DNA of 64,000 bases from NCBI GenBank assembly GCA_010015675.1, contig ML976983.1:962662-1026661 (forward strand). The letters are read 5' to 3'. Of this stretch, positions 34,053 to 44,769 are shown piece after piece. The notes below the pieces were generated by a model, which did no database searches, was not told the DNA's origin, and saw only the letters and a program-made list of their open reading frames with translations. Positions within the stretch are counted from its first letter, which is position 1, and each line of letters opens with the position of its first letter. This stretch comes from Byssothecium circinans (Eukaryota; Ascomycota; Dothideomycetes; Pleosporales; Massarinaceae). A program made the position numbers and the translations under genes.

Positions 34053-35961
34053 ATGATGAGTGGTACAAACACCCCCAGGAAGGTATGGATGCTGCTTATT
34101 CTACTTGGTCACCAACTGCTTGCGGTCCATCGGCTAAGACTCTAGAAATGCGAAGTCATGTGATCTCTGTTATCAGCGAAAAATCAAATGCGACAGAGCG
34201 AAACCTCGTTGCTCACACTGCATCACGTATGTGATGGATTGCACCTATGCGGCCCCCAGTCGCAAGTCTAGACCGAAGAAGCGACAGAACTGCGAAAAGA
34301 CCGATGCTACCACCGGTCATACGCAGGATCGATTGCGGAACCTAGAAGATTTGGTCGAGCAGCTTAGTGAGACTGTAAAAGTCGGTCTCCAGCACAACGG
34401 GGCCCAGCACCAGCCCCAAGTGCAGCAACAAGAAGAGATCCCAATCGATACCGCATCGCAGACAATTTTAGCTTCAAGCGACGGCGGATTTACAGTCCAA
34501 AGTCAAAAGCATAATGTGTCGATGGCTCTTCCTCCTCTAGAGCATGTCCTGCCCATCGTCAACGTCTTTCTCAAGAGTTTCAACGCGGCACTACCACTGT
34601 TTCATGATGATACTCTTCTCCGTCTGATTCACAACTTTTACAACGTTCCATATCCACGACGTGATCCAGTGGCATGGGCCGCGATCAATATAGTTCTAGC
34701 TCTCGCACACCGCAACGATCTAGTGAGCAGTAGCAATACCAACCTCTCGGTCGAGTATCTCAACAAAGCGGAGTCAGTGCTCTCCTCCATCGTGCTGGGA
34801 GATACTCAGCTGCTCAACATACAGGTTCTGGTGGGGATGGTGTTATTACTCCAAGCCTCGCCAGATCTCACCCCTTCCCTGATCTTGATTGCTACAACAA
34901 TGCGTCTCGCCCACAAGATCGGCCTACATGACCGCACCGCCTCAGCACATTTGGGTGCTGTCAATGCGAGACAGCGCGCATGCGTCTTCTGGATGGCATA
35001 TATCCTCGACAAAGACCTAAGCATGCGCTCAAAACAGCCGTCGATCCAGCTTGACGACGACGTCGACCTCGAACTACCTTCGCCTGAGGTCTTTCCATAC
35101 CAAGTGGACGATGGGTGTATCGATGACACCAGCGTCGGCTCAGGTATTATCGCCACCGCAGATGGAACCGTGGAGATGAACTACTTCGTGACTCGCATCC
35201 AGCTGTCTGTCATTGAAGGCGGCGTGTATGACTATCTGTACTCCACGCGCTCCCAAAAACGCAGCATTGAGGAGCGATCCCATGCACTGGAGACCATAGC
35301 TTGCGCTCTTGAGACGTGGAAAGCATCCATTCCGTTTGAATTCAGTGCCTTCGTGGCCCCGGACACGGTATCTCCCATCGTGCTTCAATTGCTTGCAGTG
35401 TTGCATTCTACCAGCCTGGCGTGCACAACTCTCCTGAATCAGGCAAATGCCTGGAATACCTACTGGATGGAAGGTATACGCAAGTACGCGATAGAAGGCA
35501 TTTTGCCGACACTGCCACCTCGATGGGAAGCAGTGGTAGATGAGGCGCGACAACTAATGGTTTTGCTTGGGGCTTTACCCCATCAGAATCGATGGAACTT
35601 CTGGTAAGTATCCGCATTAATATCGCTATGTCATATTAGTATTGTGTGATTCGCTTGTACGATTCATACCGATCTCCGCTCGATGACGCTAATAGCCAGC
35701 AATAGGACGACGGGTTGCAGTCACATGACAGCCATGTTGCTGTTGACTTTTAATAGCATGCAAAGACCGCAACACGATCAACTATCCTTAGACAACGAAC
35801 TGGTGGATACAGGTTTGCAAATGCTTGATCAAGTCGCGGAGGAGACTCAAAGTGAAATAGTGCGCTCTTTTCGCAAAACCTGCACTGGGCTGCACCGGGA
35901 CGCTCAGCAGAGATGCGCTGAAGCCAGCGTGATGGCCAACAGTCTCGATCTGTCTACGTAG
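34053..35961 (+). CDS. Zn(II)2Cys6 fungal transcription factor
   Basis: Exons 34053-34082, 34156-35603 and 35706-35961 give 577 residues. The first intron (GTATGG donor, GAAG acceptor) joins MMSGTNTPRK to SCDLCYQRKIKCDRAKPRC, producing a perfect binuclear cluster: Cys12, 15, 22, 29, 32 and 39. A basic linker, KSRPKKR, and a short coiled coil (RLRNLEDLVEQLSETVKV) follow. The fungal-specific regulatory domain runs from about 110 to 480: FLKSFNAALPLFHDDTLLRL, then LILIATTMRLAHKIGLHDR, then RACVFWMAYILDKDLSMRS. It is expected to bind paired CGG triplets as a dimer. Its neighbour downstream is a short-chain dehydrogenase whose promoter carries CGG/CCG palindromes, so that gene is a likely target. 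Confidence 0.85.
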
Positions 35962-36172
35962 ATCGTAATCCCCTCATATATTCTGCGGGAGATGGGGATT
36001 GGGAAAGGCTTCAAAGTACGCGCACCACACGCAGATCATGTTGACGTCGAAAGTCGTAGGTTCAAACTATTCAAGGCATTGGGACGAAAATCTTGATTCA
36101 CTAGTATAAGTCTGATTATTCACTTGAAAACAACAATACAGCTATACGGAACCCGCGACTGACTAATCGAGG

Positions 36173-36182
36173 TTCCGCGGAA
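36173..36182. promoter_or_regulatory. Palindrome TTCCGCGGAA
   Basis: Perfect 10-base palindrome about 300 bases upstream of the dehydrogenase start. Its CCG and CGG half-sites are the kind bound by Zn2Cys6 dimers. A partial copy recurs at 36271. Confidence 0.45.
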
Positions 36183-36225
36183 GGCCTTCGGATATCAATC
36201 AACGTGGGCTGACTGATTACTTCTG

Positions 36226-36246
36226 CGGTCCCTTTGCAGCGGACCG
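36226..36246. promoter_or_regulatory. Inverted repeat CGGTCC-N9-GGACCG
   Basis: Perfect 6-base arms around a 9-base spacer, containing inverted CGG/CCG triplets. It lies about 240 bases before the dehydrogenase start and downstream of the Zn2Cys6 gene; an operator for that regulator is an inference. Confidence 0.45.
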
Positions 36247-36270
36247 GCAATTCCCATTTGTAAGTATGTC

Positions 36271-36279
36271 TTCCGCGGA
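36271..36279. promoter_or_regulatory. Second TTCCGCGGA copy
   Basis: Repeats nine bases of the palindrome at 36173, about 90 bases further on and 43 bases before a TATA box. Confidence 0.35.
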
Positions 36280-36321
36280 GCTGATGTCCCGCTTGAGAGG
36301 CTTAAATTTGTTCAAGGCGCG

Positions 36322-36329
36322 TATATAAG
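36322..36329 (+). promoter_or_regulatory. TATA box (TATATAAG) of the dehydrogenase gene
   Basis: Good TATA match 155 bases before the ATG at 36484, downstream of three palindromic elements. It suggests a regulated promoter. The rest of 35962-36483 contains no gene. Confidence 0.5.
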
Positions 36330-36483
36330 TTGCTTACAGCCGTCTTTCAAGGAAAAATCTTGTAATTGATCAAGTTGTACACCAACTCCCAATATACACC
36401 TTGACCAGATTTTCGACAGACTCTGGTGACCACAGACGTTTCCTTTCCAAGGCTCGTAAAGATCGTTCAATTGAAGTCACGAA

Positions 36484-37492
36484 ATGATGGGTAGCAGCGC
36501 CGAGCTTTATCCAGGAGACAAATACTTCAAATCCTTCACCAAGACATGGCACAACAAGCCATATCCCCAGATCTCGCCCCTCCTCCCAGAGCTGCGAGCC
36601 ACCGACAGTGTCGTGTTCATCACGGGTGGTGGCACTGGCATCGGTAAAGCCACCGCCATTGCCTTCGCACAGGCCGGTGCGAAAGTTATCGCCATCTTCG
36701 GTCGCCGAATCGACAAACTGCAGGCGGCTGCTGAAGAGATCCGCAAGGCAAATCCCAACGGGACAACTACCGTCATCTTCGAGGCCGTCGACCTGAGCCA
36801 GGGCGCTGCCGTCGATGCTGCCTTCGCGGATGCTATCAAGAAGGCTGGCGAGGCTCAGATTGACATCTTCATACATAACGCTGGCATCCTCCAAACCCAC
36901 GGGGTTGTCGCAGGCTATGATTACGATGAATTCCGGAATGGTCTGGACCTCAATATGGTTGGCGCCTTCAACACCGTCCAGGCGATGCTGCCCTTGCTAG
37001 CCCACGAGGCTAAGGTCTTCAACATCTCCTCATCCATTGCACACGTCAGTCTGATGCCTCGTTGCTGGGCCTATGCTGCTAGCAAGATGGCAAATATCAA
37101 GATGTTCGATTATCTTCAGGCCGAAAACTCCAATCTACATGTTGTCAACGTCCATCCCGGTGTCGTGAACACCGATATCAATGCCTCCACGGAGCATGAA
37201 GGTCTAGGGGTCGATGACAGTAAGTAAATGTCCATTCGTTTCGCTGTTTCGCTTACCTCTATGCTTCTCTAACAGTCTACTTCAATTGTCTTGTCTTTAC
37301 CGCATTAGCTAACTGTCATCGATAGTCAACCTCCCCGCTCACTTCCTCGTCTGGCTTACATCTCGGGAAGCGGAGTTTCTCAAAGGAAAGTTCGTGTGGG
37401 TCAATTGGGATGTAAATGATTTAAAGGACCGTGCCGATGAAATTAAGAGCTCATTAATCCTGACAGTTGGGCTGCACGGTGTTCCGTTGTAG
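36484..37492 (+). CDS. Short-chain dehydrogenase/reductase
   Basis: Exons 36484-37219 and 37326-37492 give 300 residues. Classical SDR layout: nucleotide-binding TGGGTGIG at 47-54, then FGRR after the second strand (which often goes with NADP use), VDLS, HNAG, a Ser-rich strand NISSSI, and the catalytic pair Tyr197 and Lys201 in YAASKMA. HPGVVNTDI follows. The second exon completes the C-terminus (LVWLTSREAEFLKGKFVWVN). The intron contains GCTAAC before its CGATAG acceptor. It oxidises or reduces an unknown alcohol/ketone. Adjacent to a Zn2Cys6 regulator and preceded by palindromic sites, it may form a small regulated pair. The first Met is used; the second is adjacent. Confidence 0.9.
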
Positions 37493-38937
37493 TCTGTAGA
37501 AGGATTCTTGATATACGCAATGATTTCGCTACACAGCTCGAGCTAGATCATCAAATGATCTGGCCACGTCGGAAAAAGGGAAGTCAAGAATTATTTCGAA
37601 CAGTAAATTTCAATAGGAATTTGAGCCACATCGACTTCTGATCTCGCCTTTGTTCACTTGAAGTTCCTTCGATTCGGGATCTCTGGGCTCCTGAACTACG
37701 CGAATCCAACTTCAAACTCTACCACAAGAAGCATGTTTACGCCCTGAAGTGCGTGAGAAATCTGAGATCTATCTCTAAACAACATTAGTTCCGTATCATG
37801 CTAAGAAGAGGCTGGCATGCTAACAATCACAACTTACAAGAGCGCCCGTGAAACCGCTCTCTTCACTCTAAGCGCCGCCTTATCATACTACTAGTCCGCG
37901 TCTGGTCAGCAGGCGGCTGGCCAGCAATGCCACCCTGTTCGACGCCTGGTTGAGTACCACCCTACTCTTGCCCACTCTGCCAAGCTTACCATTGCGCAAT
38001 ATACTCGGCGGGTATTCTGAATTAGGTGTCCAAGATAGAGGCTCCGTAATGAAAATGGCAGAGGATTCGCAGGTACTTTGACGTTTGGCTATTTTCTTTT
38101 TTAAAAATGATTATCCTTTGTAAATAATATGGCTAATAAGCACGCATTCCTATGTACATGTTACCATGGTATTGCATGATTATATCATAACCTTTGGCCC
38201 TGCTATTCTAGATTTATTTTCATCAAGCAGCGCTAAAGATACTTGAGCGAGCATGTGAAAAGCACAGGCCTAGAGGATTCATCTCGTGTGAAGCTAGATA
38301 TTAGTAATAACCGCTACAAACTTGGCCTTCATGGCCCTCCATCCACTCGCGATGGCCGCAACTCCAGCGCTAAAGATACGCTACAATGCTACGGTGCAAA
38401 GACTCCTCCTTCCACGCTCGGCGACTCTCGGAATCCACCACCAGTTACCTAGCTTATTAACTTTAAAACATAAAAAGCTTAACCTTCCTTAATAATGCCG
38501 CCTTAACAGCACATGTGAACATCCCTCTCTCTACCCTCCATCATTATGCACATGGACAATACTCAAATTCTACCCAGCAATCCATGCATCTCCATTCCCA
38601 TCCAAGCGCATTCGGAAAGTGCGCTAATCTACTCCCAGCCTTCAATCAGATTTATCACAGTACATTCTCCATATCAACTCACCGCACCTGTAATACGGAT
38701 GAGATGAGCTGCAATGAGGGTTAATATGACCAATCACCGCTCTACAGTTGTTGGTGCAGTTCAGCTGCATTGCCTCCTAGTTAAGAACGCTCAGCTGCAT
38801 CGCCTCCTGGTTAAGAACGCTCAGCCTGACCTGACGTCCACCGCAATCCTTTTCTTCCCACCTTCTTCACGACATATTTGAACCGAACGGACTTGTCGCT
38901 GCAACTCTTAGAATTCTTCGCATTAAACGAACCTACC
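37493..38937. other. Intergenic, AT-rich, with a tandem repeat
   Basis: No gene recognised in 1.4 kb. It is AT-rich from about 38090 to 38230 and holds a 30-base tandem duplication at 38761-38820. Short frames (38243-38452, 38515-38724) lack domains. Confidence 0.45.
38761..38820. repeat. Tandem duplication of a 30-base unit
   Basis: Two adjacent 30-base units starting TCAGCTGCAT and ending TTAAGAACGC differ at only two positions, both transitions (T/C and A/G). A further TCAGC follows. The unit ends 117 bases before the start of the broken membrane-protein gene. Confidence 0.9.
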
Positions 38938-40572
38938 ATGGAGTCGTGGTACGGCAGTGTGCCGGCCAACCACACCTCGAGGTGGCATCCTGAGCCTACC
39001 TTTCGCGGAACGTACAGCATCTTGTCGTCATGTCTCATCACCATGTCCTTGTGTCTATGGACTGCGATCCATCTCAATATTCCGGAACATAGGAAGACTT
39101 GGTGGATTACACCCCAGCACTGGCGGAAAGCCAAGTGGCTGCTAATTGGCCTATTTGCACCTGAAGTGGTGAGTGACAGAACTCTACTTCGCGGAAACTG
39201 ATGTTGATATGACAGATTGCTTGGGTCGCTTTTGAGCAGCGAAGACAGGCGTCTGAGCTCACAAGGAAAATGCGCAATATCTTGAGACAGCACAAGAGGC
39301 CTAATATCTTCAAACGAATTTTTTGCAATTCCAGTCTAGTCAATATGTTGTGGAAAGACAAGGAAGCGGTATGTAGAGTTTGCTGCTTATGTGGCCATTC
39401 CAATCAAAGAACGTTTCTGACTTCGACATAGAACTATGCTCGTTCCACATGGACAAACACACACTCTCACTATGTCTGCATGGGAGGCTTCGCCATCGAT
39501 GTTACCGAAAAAGACTCGCGACTCTGGATATCAAAAAAGTATATGCTTTCAGGCTACCCAATTCTGCATCCAATGCATTTTCCGCCTCACATAGGGTCTA
39601 TCAATAAGCTTGCTCGAGTTGAATACCTTCGCGCATGCCATCTGCGCTCTCCTCTGTTACGTCTGTTGGTGGGAAAAGCCTCTCGATATTGAAGAGCCTA
39701 GTTGCCTTCAATCAAAGGAGGTCTCCGCAGTTCTTCTTTTCCAGAGTGTAACCAAGGTAAACAAATTCTCCAGCGCCGCAAGTCCTGATTCGAAACTCCG
39801 AGAATTGCAGTTGTACCCGGAACCTCGACCTTCACCCTCGTTAGATGAGCCCCTTGTCGAAGTTGCCTTACACGACGAGGACTGGATATCACTAAACCGT
39901 GGGGATATGTTCTACGACCACCCCGTGAGACACGCGCGCACCGTAACTCTGCCTAAGAAAAGTATATGGAGACGGTCGAATACGATACCCAAGTCAGCCC
40001 AAAGCTCTGTTGAGCTAACACGCAGTGAGGCGCTTTGTTTGCGAAGAGCTGTAAAGGAGCAGGCACGTTTTGGCATAGGCTTGGTTGATCATTTGCATCA
40101 AAGTCACCCATTGGCAATTCGGATCCCGAATTTGCCATTGGGCCGCAGCTCTTCAATCACAGTTTTTATATCCATGTGTTCTTCGGGCTTCGCGTATGGT
40201 GCTATACACGGTAGTGCTTGGGACGCACCCTTTCCTACCTCCACCCAGCGTTTGCTCTGGCGAGTTTCCAGCATTACCTTGGTTGTTTACGGACCCATTT
40301 TTACTCTTTGGTGGGTACTTTCCTACAAATTGAGGTCGAAGCGGTTACAAGCGTTGCGGGAAGAAGCTTGGCCAGTCTCACGGAGTCATTGGACGTTTCG
40401 GATCTCGGAGATCCCCGAGATCTCCCTGGAGTATCTTTGCTATATCATGTCCGTATTCTATATCTTTTGTAGAGCTTTCCTAGTTGTTGAGTGTTTCATT
40501 TCGATGGCTCATTTGCCCGATTCCGTCCACCAGGTGCCGACTTGGTCGCGATATGTCCCCCACATAGCATAA
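38938..40572 (+). pseudogene. Fungal multi-pass membrane protein gene with internal deletion and frameshift
   Basis: The 5' half splices cleanly: exons 38938-39168, 39216-39368 and 39432 onward encode MESWYGSVPANHTSRWHPEP, RGTYSILSSCLITMSLCLWT, then WTNTHSHYVCMGGFAIDVTE. The 3' half (39607-40572) resumes in another frame at SLLELNTFAHAICALLCYVC and runs to YPHI-type ends, LPDSVHQVPTWSRYVPHIA. Between them the frames do not meet (a TAG at 39592 blocks the second), and the roughly 45-50 residues expected between these blocks in the family are absent. The family is a common fungal membrane-protein group of unknown function. A deletion that also shifted the frame explains this; a sequencing error alone would not restore the missing part. 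Confidence 0.7.
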
Positions 40573-40974
40573 ATTGGTAGAAAATAGTGTGTACCGAACC
40601 ATCTAGCACACCTCACTACTTTGTTACACATGGGATTAATAGGTGGCGTGGTCATACCTACGGAAGGCACGAGGAGTCACTCCTTCTACCAAATCTCCAA
40701 ACAGCGCTGTTGGGATATCAACCTCAATTTGTCTTCAACAGACGAATCAAGGCCAATTATCGAAGGCTGAGTATCATTGACAATTAAAATTGTACTCGTG
40801 AGGGGCTTCGTACACTAAGACGCAACAAGGGCAACGTATCTCCGTAACAGTGGCGTGCGACTGACCCGCGTTCCACCACTCAGGAGTGCTACCTTACCCC
40901 GCACTGCGATAGATAAACGCCTCTCATTCTGATCTCCAATCTCTCTTCACTCCGGCTGAAAGTCATGGAGTCAG
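40573..40974. other. Intergenic, no feature seen
   Basis: Separates the broken membrane-protein gene from the HET fragment. No domain or control element recognised. Confidence 0.4.
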
Positions 40975-41574
40975 ATGCCCCTTACAAGTACTGTGCTATT
41001 GATGGCCGGGAAGAACGAGATTCGGATTCTCGTTCTGGCACCAGCAAGTCAATTCTCGGATCCTCTCCAGTTGCACATGATATGCCGGAAACTATGGGAC
41101 TGGGACTCGTTCGAAGGCGATTTATCGTGCCCGTCTTATCGTGCGGTGTCATATTGTTGGGGCAAAGCAGCAGGTACGAGCACCTTTCGTTGCGAAGGGA
41201 AATCACTGCTTGTCACTCCCACGGTCGAATGTGAGCCTTAGATGATGCTCATACTACTAGGTCGTCATTGACTTGGGGTTTCTGTAGCAATGCTCCGCCA
41301 TCTCCGCAAAATAAATAAACCTCTGCGGCTCTGGATCGACGCGATCTGCATCAATCAACAAGACATGGACGAGAAAGGGAAACAAGTAGCCTCTATGGAG
41401 GACGTCTATGCACGAGCCGATAAGACTTATGTTTGGTTTGGACAAGCAAGCATTCCTATACATATCTTATTACCCAACCATATTATCACATACGACCATA
41501 GGACGATGAAAATAGCGCTTCCCGTTCGCTCAGCGGTACTCAAGCATCGTACCGGCGGATTAGTAGTTAGGTAG
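40975..41574 (+). pseudogene. Truncated HET (heterokaryon incompatibility) domain gene
   Basis: Exons 40975-41230 and 41288-41574 would give 180 residues. HET blocks are clear: EIRILVLAPA, YRAVSYCWG, then LRLWIDAICINQQDMDEK and VYARADKTYVWFGQAS. After that the sequence turns into unrelated residues and stops, whereas HET proteins usually run for several hundred residues more. An ATG ten bases upstream (40965) starts another frame with a family-like beginning (MESDAPYKYCAIDGREE), so a frameshift just before NEIRIL is also likely. HET domains trigger cell death when incompatible hyphae fuse; this copy is probably inactive, but a short HET-only peptide cannot be excluded. Confidence 0.65.
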
Positions 41575-42585
41575 GAGACTACTAGCGAATACCTGCTGCC
41601 CGTATGTTTTTGTTGTGGGGTTGAAGACTGCTCTTTTTTTAGTTACATGTAGTGAAACGTGGGTCATGTGACTTGGATGTATCCACTTATATCGCTTATG
41701 ATAATGACATCGGCATATACCCAACTCTCATAGGTAGATAAATTTTTATGCTACATGCGTTATTTTCCTCACCCTCGAGTCTAGTCTCGTATTCAGACTT
41801 AAGACAAGGACGAGGCTTTCTTGCAACGGTCTCATGGGAAATGGATAGGATGGGGCCCTGTTAAAAAGTTAAGAACGCGCTAGACAGAGAGAATGGCCAA
41901 AACAAGACGGAGAAACAGAGAGAGCATGATAAAAAGACCCGAAATAGACTTTAAAAAGGAAAGCATAAAAGAAATTACTGTCAGGATATCCTTTCATATT
42001 ACTCTACTACCCATCCATACCTCATCAAATATCCGTGCGTCCCAGCGGCAATATCGAGTAAGATGAAAAAAAGCTCTATGCCCCATCCCATCTATACGAT
42101 CTGATCAATCCAGGCGACGCCTCCGAAACCGAAGAAGGGAAAGAAGAACCCCCCAGCACATAAGCGCCCCTCACACACGACCCAAGGCCCGCCCGTCAAA
42201 ACGGAGGAAAAATCACACCAATCCATTCCCAACCCATATTCCCAGGGGGTATACTATAGTAACCCAAACCAACCAGCCAAAGCCATCCGTCCCAGCCTTT
42301 GCATGTGCATGAAACTTTGAAGAAAGAAGAAAAAGAAAAGGAGTCTCGAATGGTTCGTAGTAGCAGAGCAGCAAGGACAGTGGTATCGAAAAGAAGGCAA
42401 CGCAAGCATGGGGAGACTTCGTTCAAAATCGTATGTAAATCGTCATCGGAAAAGGAGGAAGATGAAGAGTAGAAAGCGAGCCGTACATGATTGCCGAGTC
42501 GAAACCGAAACGAAATAGGGCGATGTCCAAGGCGACAATGGCCGGAGTCGAAGGAAAGAAGGAAATTTAAAGAGACGCAAAGCCT
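41575..42585. other. Intergenic, right border of the accessory island
   Basis: AT-rich to about 41760, then purine-rich. It contains the 3' UTR of crzA in its right part. No gene recognised; the frame at 42196-42426 has no domain. Confidence 0.45.
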
Positions 42586-44769
42586 TTACCGGGCGTTAGC
42601 TTCATAATCACTTGCCCAACCACTGGCATATACGTTCTGTTGGTTGGGATAGTCTCCTTCGTCGTCGAAAAGCTCACCTCCACTACTCGCGTCAAAGCTA
42701 CTCCGCCCGCTAATGTCGCCCTCAACTTCATCTGGAGCTCCCGGAGGGAGCTGATCCCACTGAATACCCGCTAGTGCAGGGAACTGAGCGAGCAGTGAAG
42801 CTGGAAGGTATTGAGGAGCGCCCATACCGGGGAACGCATCGTATCCTTGGTTCGGAAGCATGCCAGGGAAGCCCTGTGGAGGCGCTTGCGAGCCGAACAT
42901 GCCGTTTCCGTTATCCATTGGCTGGGTTTGATCCCAGCCACCCTTCTCTTGTGCCTCTTCCTCGAGCAGCGGTCGGATGCAGACTCTGCCGGCTTCTGAC
43001 CTGAAATGACGTCCGAGGGCATCAGCACGAGCGAATCGCCGACCACAACCCCAGTGACTACCATCTTTCAGCCCACCGCGGCAGATGAACTTTTTCTCTC
43101 CCGAATGCAGACCCTCGTGTCGCTTGCGATCGTGCTGGCGTGCAAAGGCTTTGCCGCAGACACTGCAAACAAACGGACGCTCGTCGGTATGTGTGCGCAA
43201 ATGTGACCGGAGGTTGTATGCACGAGTGAAGCGCTTCGGACACAGCGTGCACTGAAAGGTCGCGGGATGCTTTTGAGTGCGCTTCGTCGAGCCATCTCCT
43301 GAGACATTAGCCGGCCGTGAGGGGTCTGCTAGGTCAAGAATATAGTCACGGGCAGGCACGCTAGATGTAGAAGATCGGCGCGAGGATTTGGTAGAGGGCG
43401 AAGGTGAGCGAGAGCTCTTCGCAGCGGCAGGCGATAACGACCTGTTCGATGCGACTGTATCTAGACCGGGCGTAGAAGCACGAGAGCTAGCGCTGCTAAA
43501 CGGATCAGATTTGGCGCGAATCCTATTGCGACTCCGAGCTGTTCACAGTTAGAAAAATGTAATTGCAGTGCAAATCAGCTTCTTACAGCGATCTGGTGGG
43601 CTAAGCGCATCCTGCTGGAGCTCAGGTTTCGGGGGCTCAAAGCTGGCTTGGCGGGACGGCGGCGCAAAATCAATGTTGATCTCCGGCGGTGACATTGTGT
43701 CAGCCTGACCAAATTCAGGGGGTCCCGCTTGATTGATGGTTGGGAAGGGTTCGGCTCCCTGCCCCTGGTACGCGCCCATCCCTTGATGAGAAAATTGATT
43801 GTTTAGGTTGGGGTCCAAACCGAAGCTGTTCGGGTCGAAGTGGTGAGGGAGCGCCTGCTGTTGAGGAATCAATCGCGGCGAGATGTGCGGGCTATGGCCG
43901 GGGCTAATGTGTGCCTGGTTGTCGTTGAGATTGAATTGACCGAATTGCATGACCTCCTGGAAGAGGGAGGGGTCCTGCTGGGCATTGAGCAGCGGGGAGG
44001 GGTTCTCGTGGTCGAAGCTGTCATTGTTGCCCATGTACGGCGACGCATGAGCCGAAGATACGTCGCTATACGTCTCCGACGGTGTGCGCCTGTGTCCTCT
44101 GAACTGTGACATGTTTGCCCACTCGTTGCTCGGCACTTGGGTATAGGCATGGCTGGGATCTAGCGACGCGTTGCGCGAGTGCGACGGCGAAGGGAAGCCG
44201 CCTTGGTTGAGGTTCGGCGATGCGTGCGGGCTAGGGCTGCGCTGGTTCATGCCAGGAAGCAGATGCGGCGGCGTGGGAGAGTGCGCCGTGGTCGCCATCT
44301 GGTTCATCAGGTCGGAGGGGTTGACCGACTGCGGGTTAGATTCGAGCAACTGCGGGTCGAGCGAGTTGCTCAGAAAGGAAGGATCGATTGAAGGATTTTG
44401 GCCAAAGTTGTTATGGTCAGGAAAGAGACTGAAGTCCCCGCCGCCCACGTTGGAGTTGGAGTTGGAGTTGGAGTCGAGCTGGTCGGGCGTGAGGTGGCTG
44501 CCTTGCGGGCCAAAGTGCGGGCTGCGCTGCTGCGAGAGGCCGTTTGTCTGGTTCTGGAGGAAGGCTTGGTCAAAGGCCGTCTGCTGGGGGAACTGCTGCG
44601 ACTGTGCGGTCGAGTATTGAGGCTGCCCCGCTGTCGTCACTTGGGTGAAGCTGTTCGGGTCAGAGAGGGCGGGATCGAGGCCGAGGCCGGCGGTGTGGAA
44701 GGGCGCATGAGGAGAGGCCGAGGCCTGTCTTATATTGCTGGAGTTGCTGCGAGACCGACCGCGCTCCAT
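42586..44769 (-). CDS. crzA: Calcineurin-responsive C2H2 transcription factor CrzA/Crz1
   Basis: Exons 44769-43587 and 43538-42586 give 711 residues (717 if the upstream Met at 44787 is used). The long N-terminus is Ser, Gln, Asn and Pro-rich. [14 protein letters not shown] (about residue 365) resembles a PxIxIT calcineurin-docking site. After a Ser-rich segment come two C2H2 fingers, [20 protein letters not shown] and [20 protein letters not shown] (from about 489), and the third, irregular finger typical of Crz1 ([20 protein letters not shown]). Calcineurin dephosphorylates CrzA upon Ca2+ rise; it then enters the nucleus to activate ion-homeostasis and wall genes. A GAGTTG repeat encodes SNSNSNS. 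The pH-signalling gene palA lies upstream in the same direction. Confidence 0.93.

Noticed and set aside
38761..38820. Possible CRISPR-like repeat
   Set aside because: Only two directly adjacent units with no spacers, in a eukaryotic genome.
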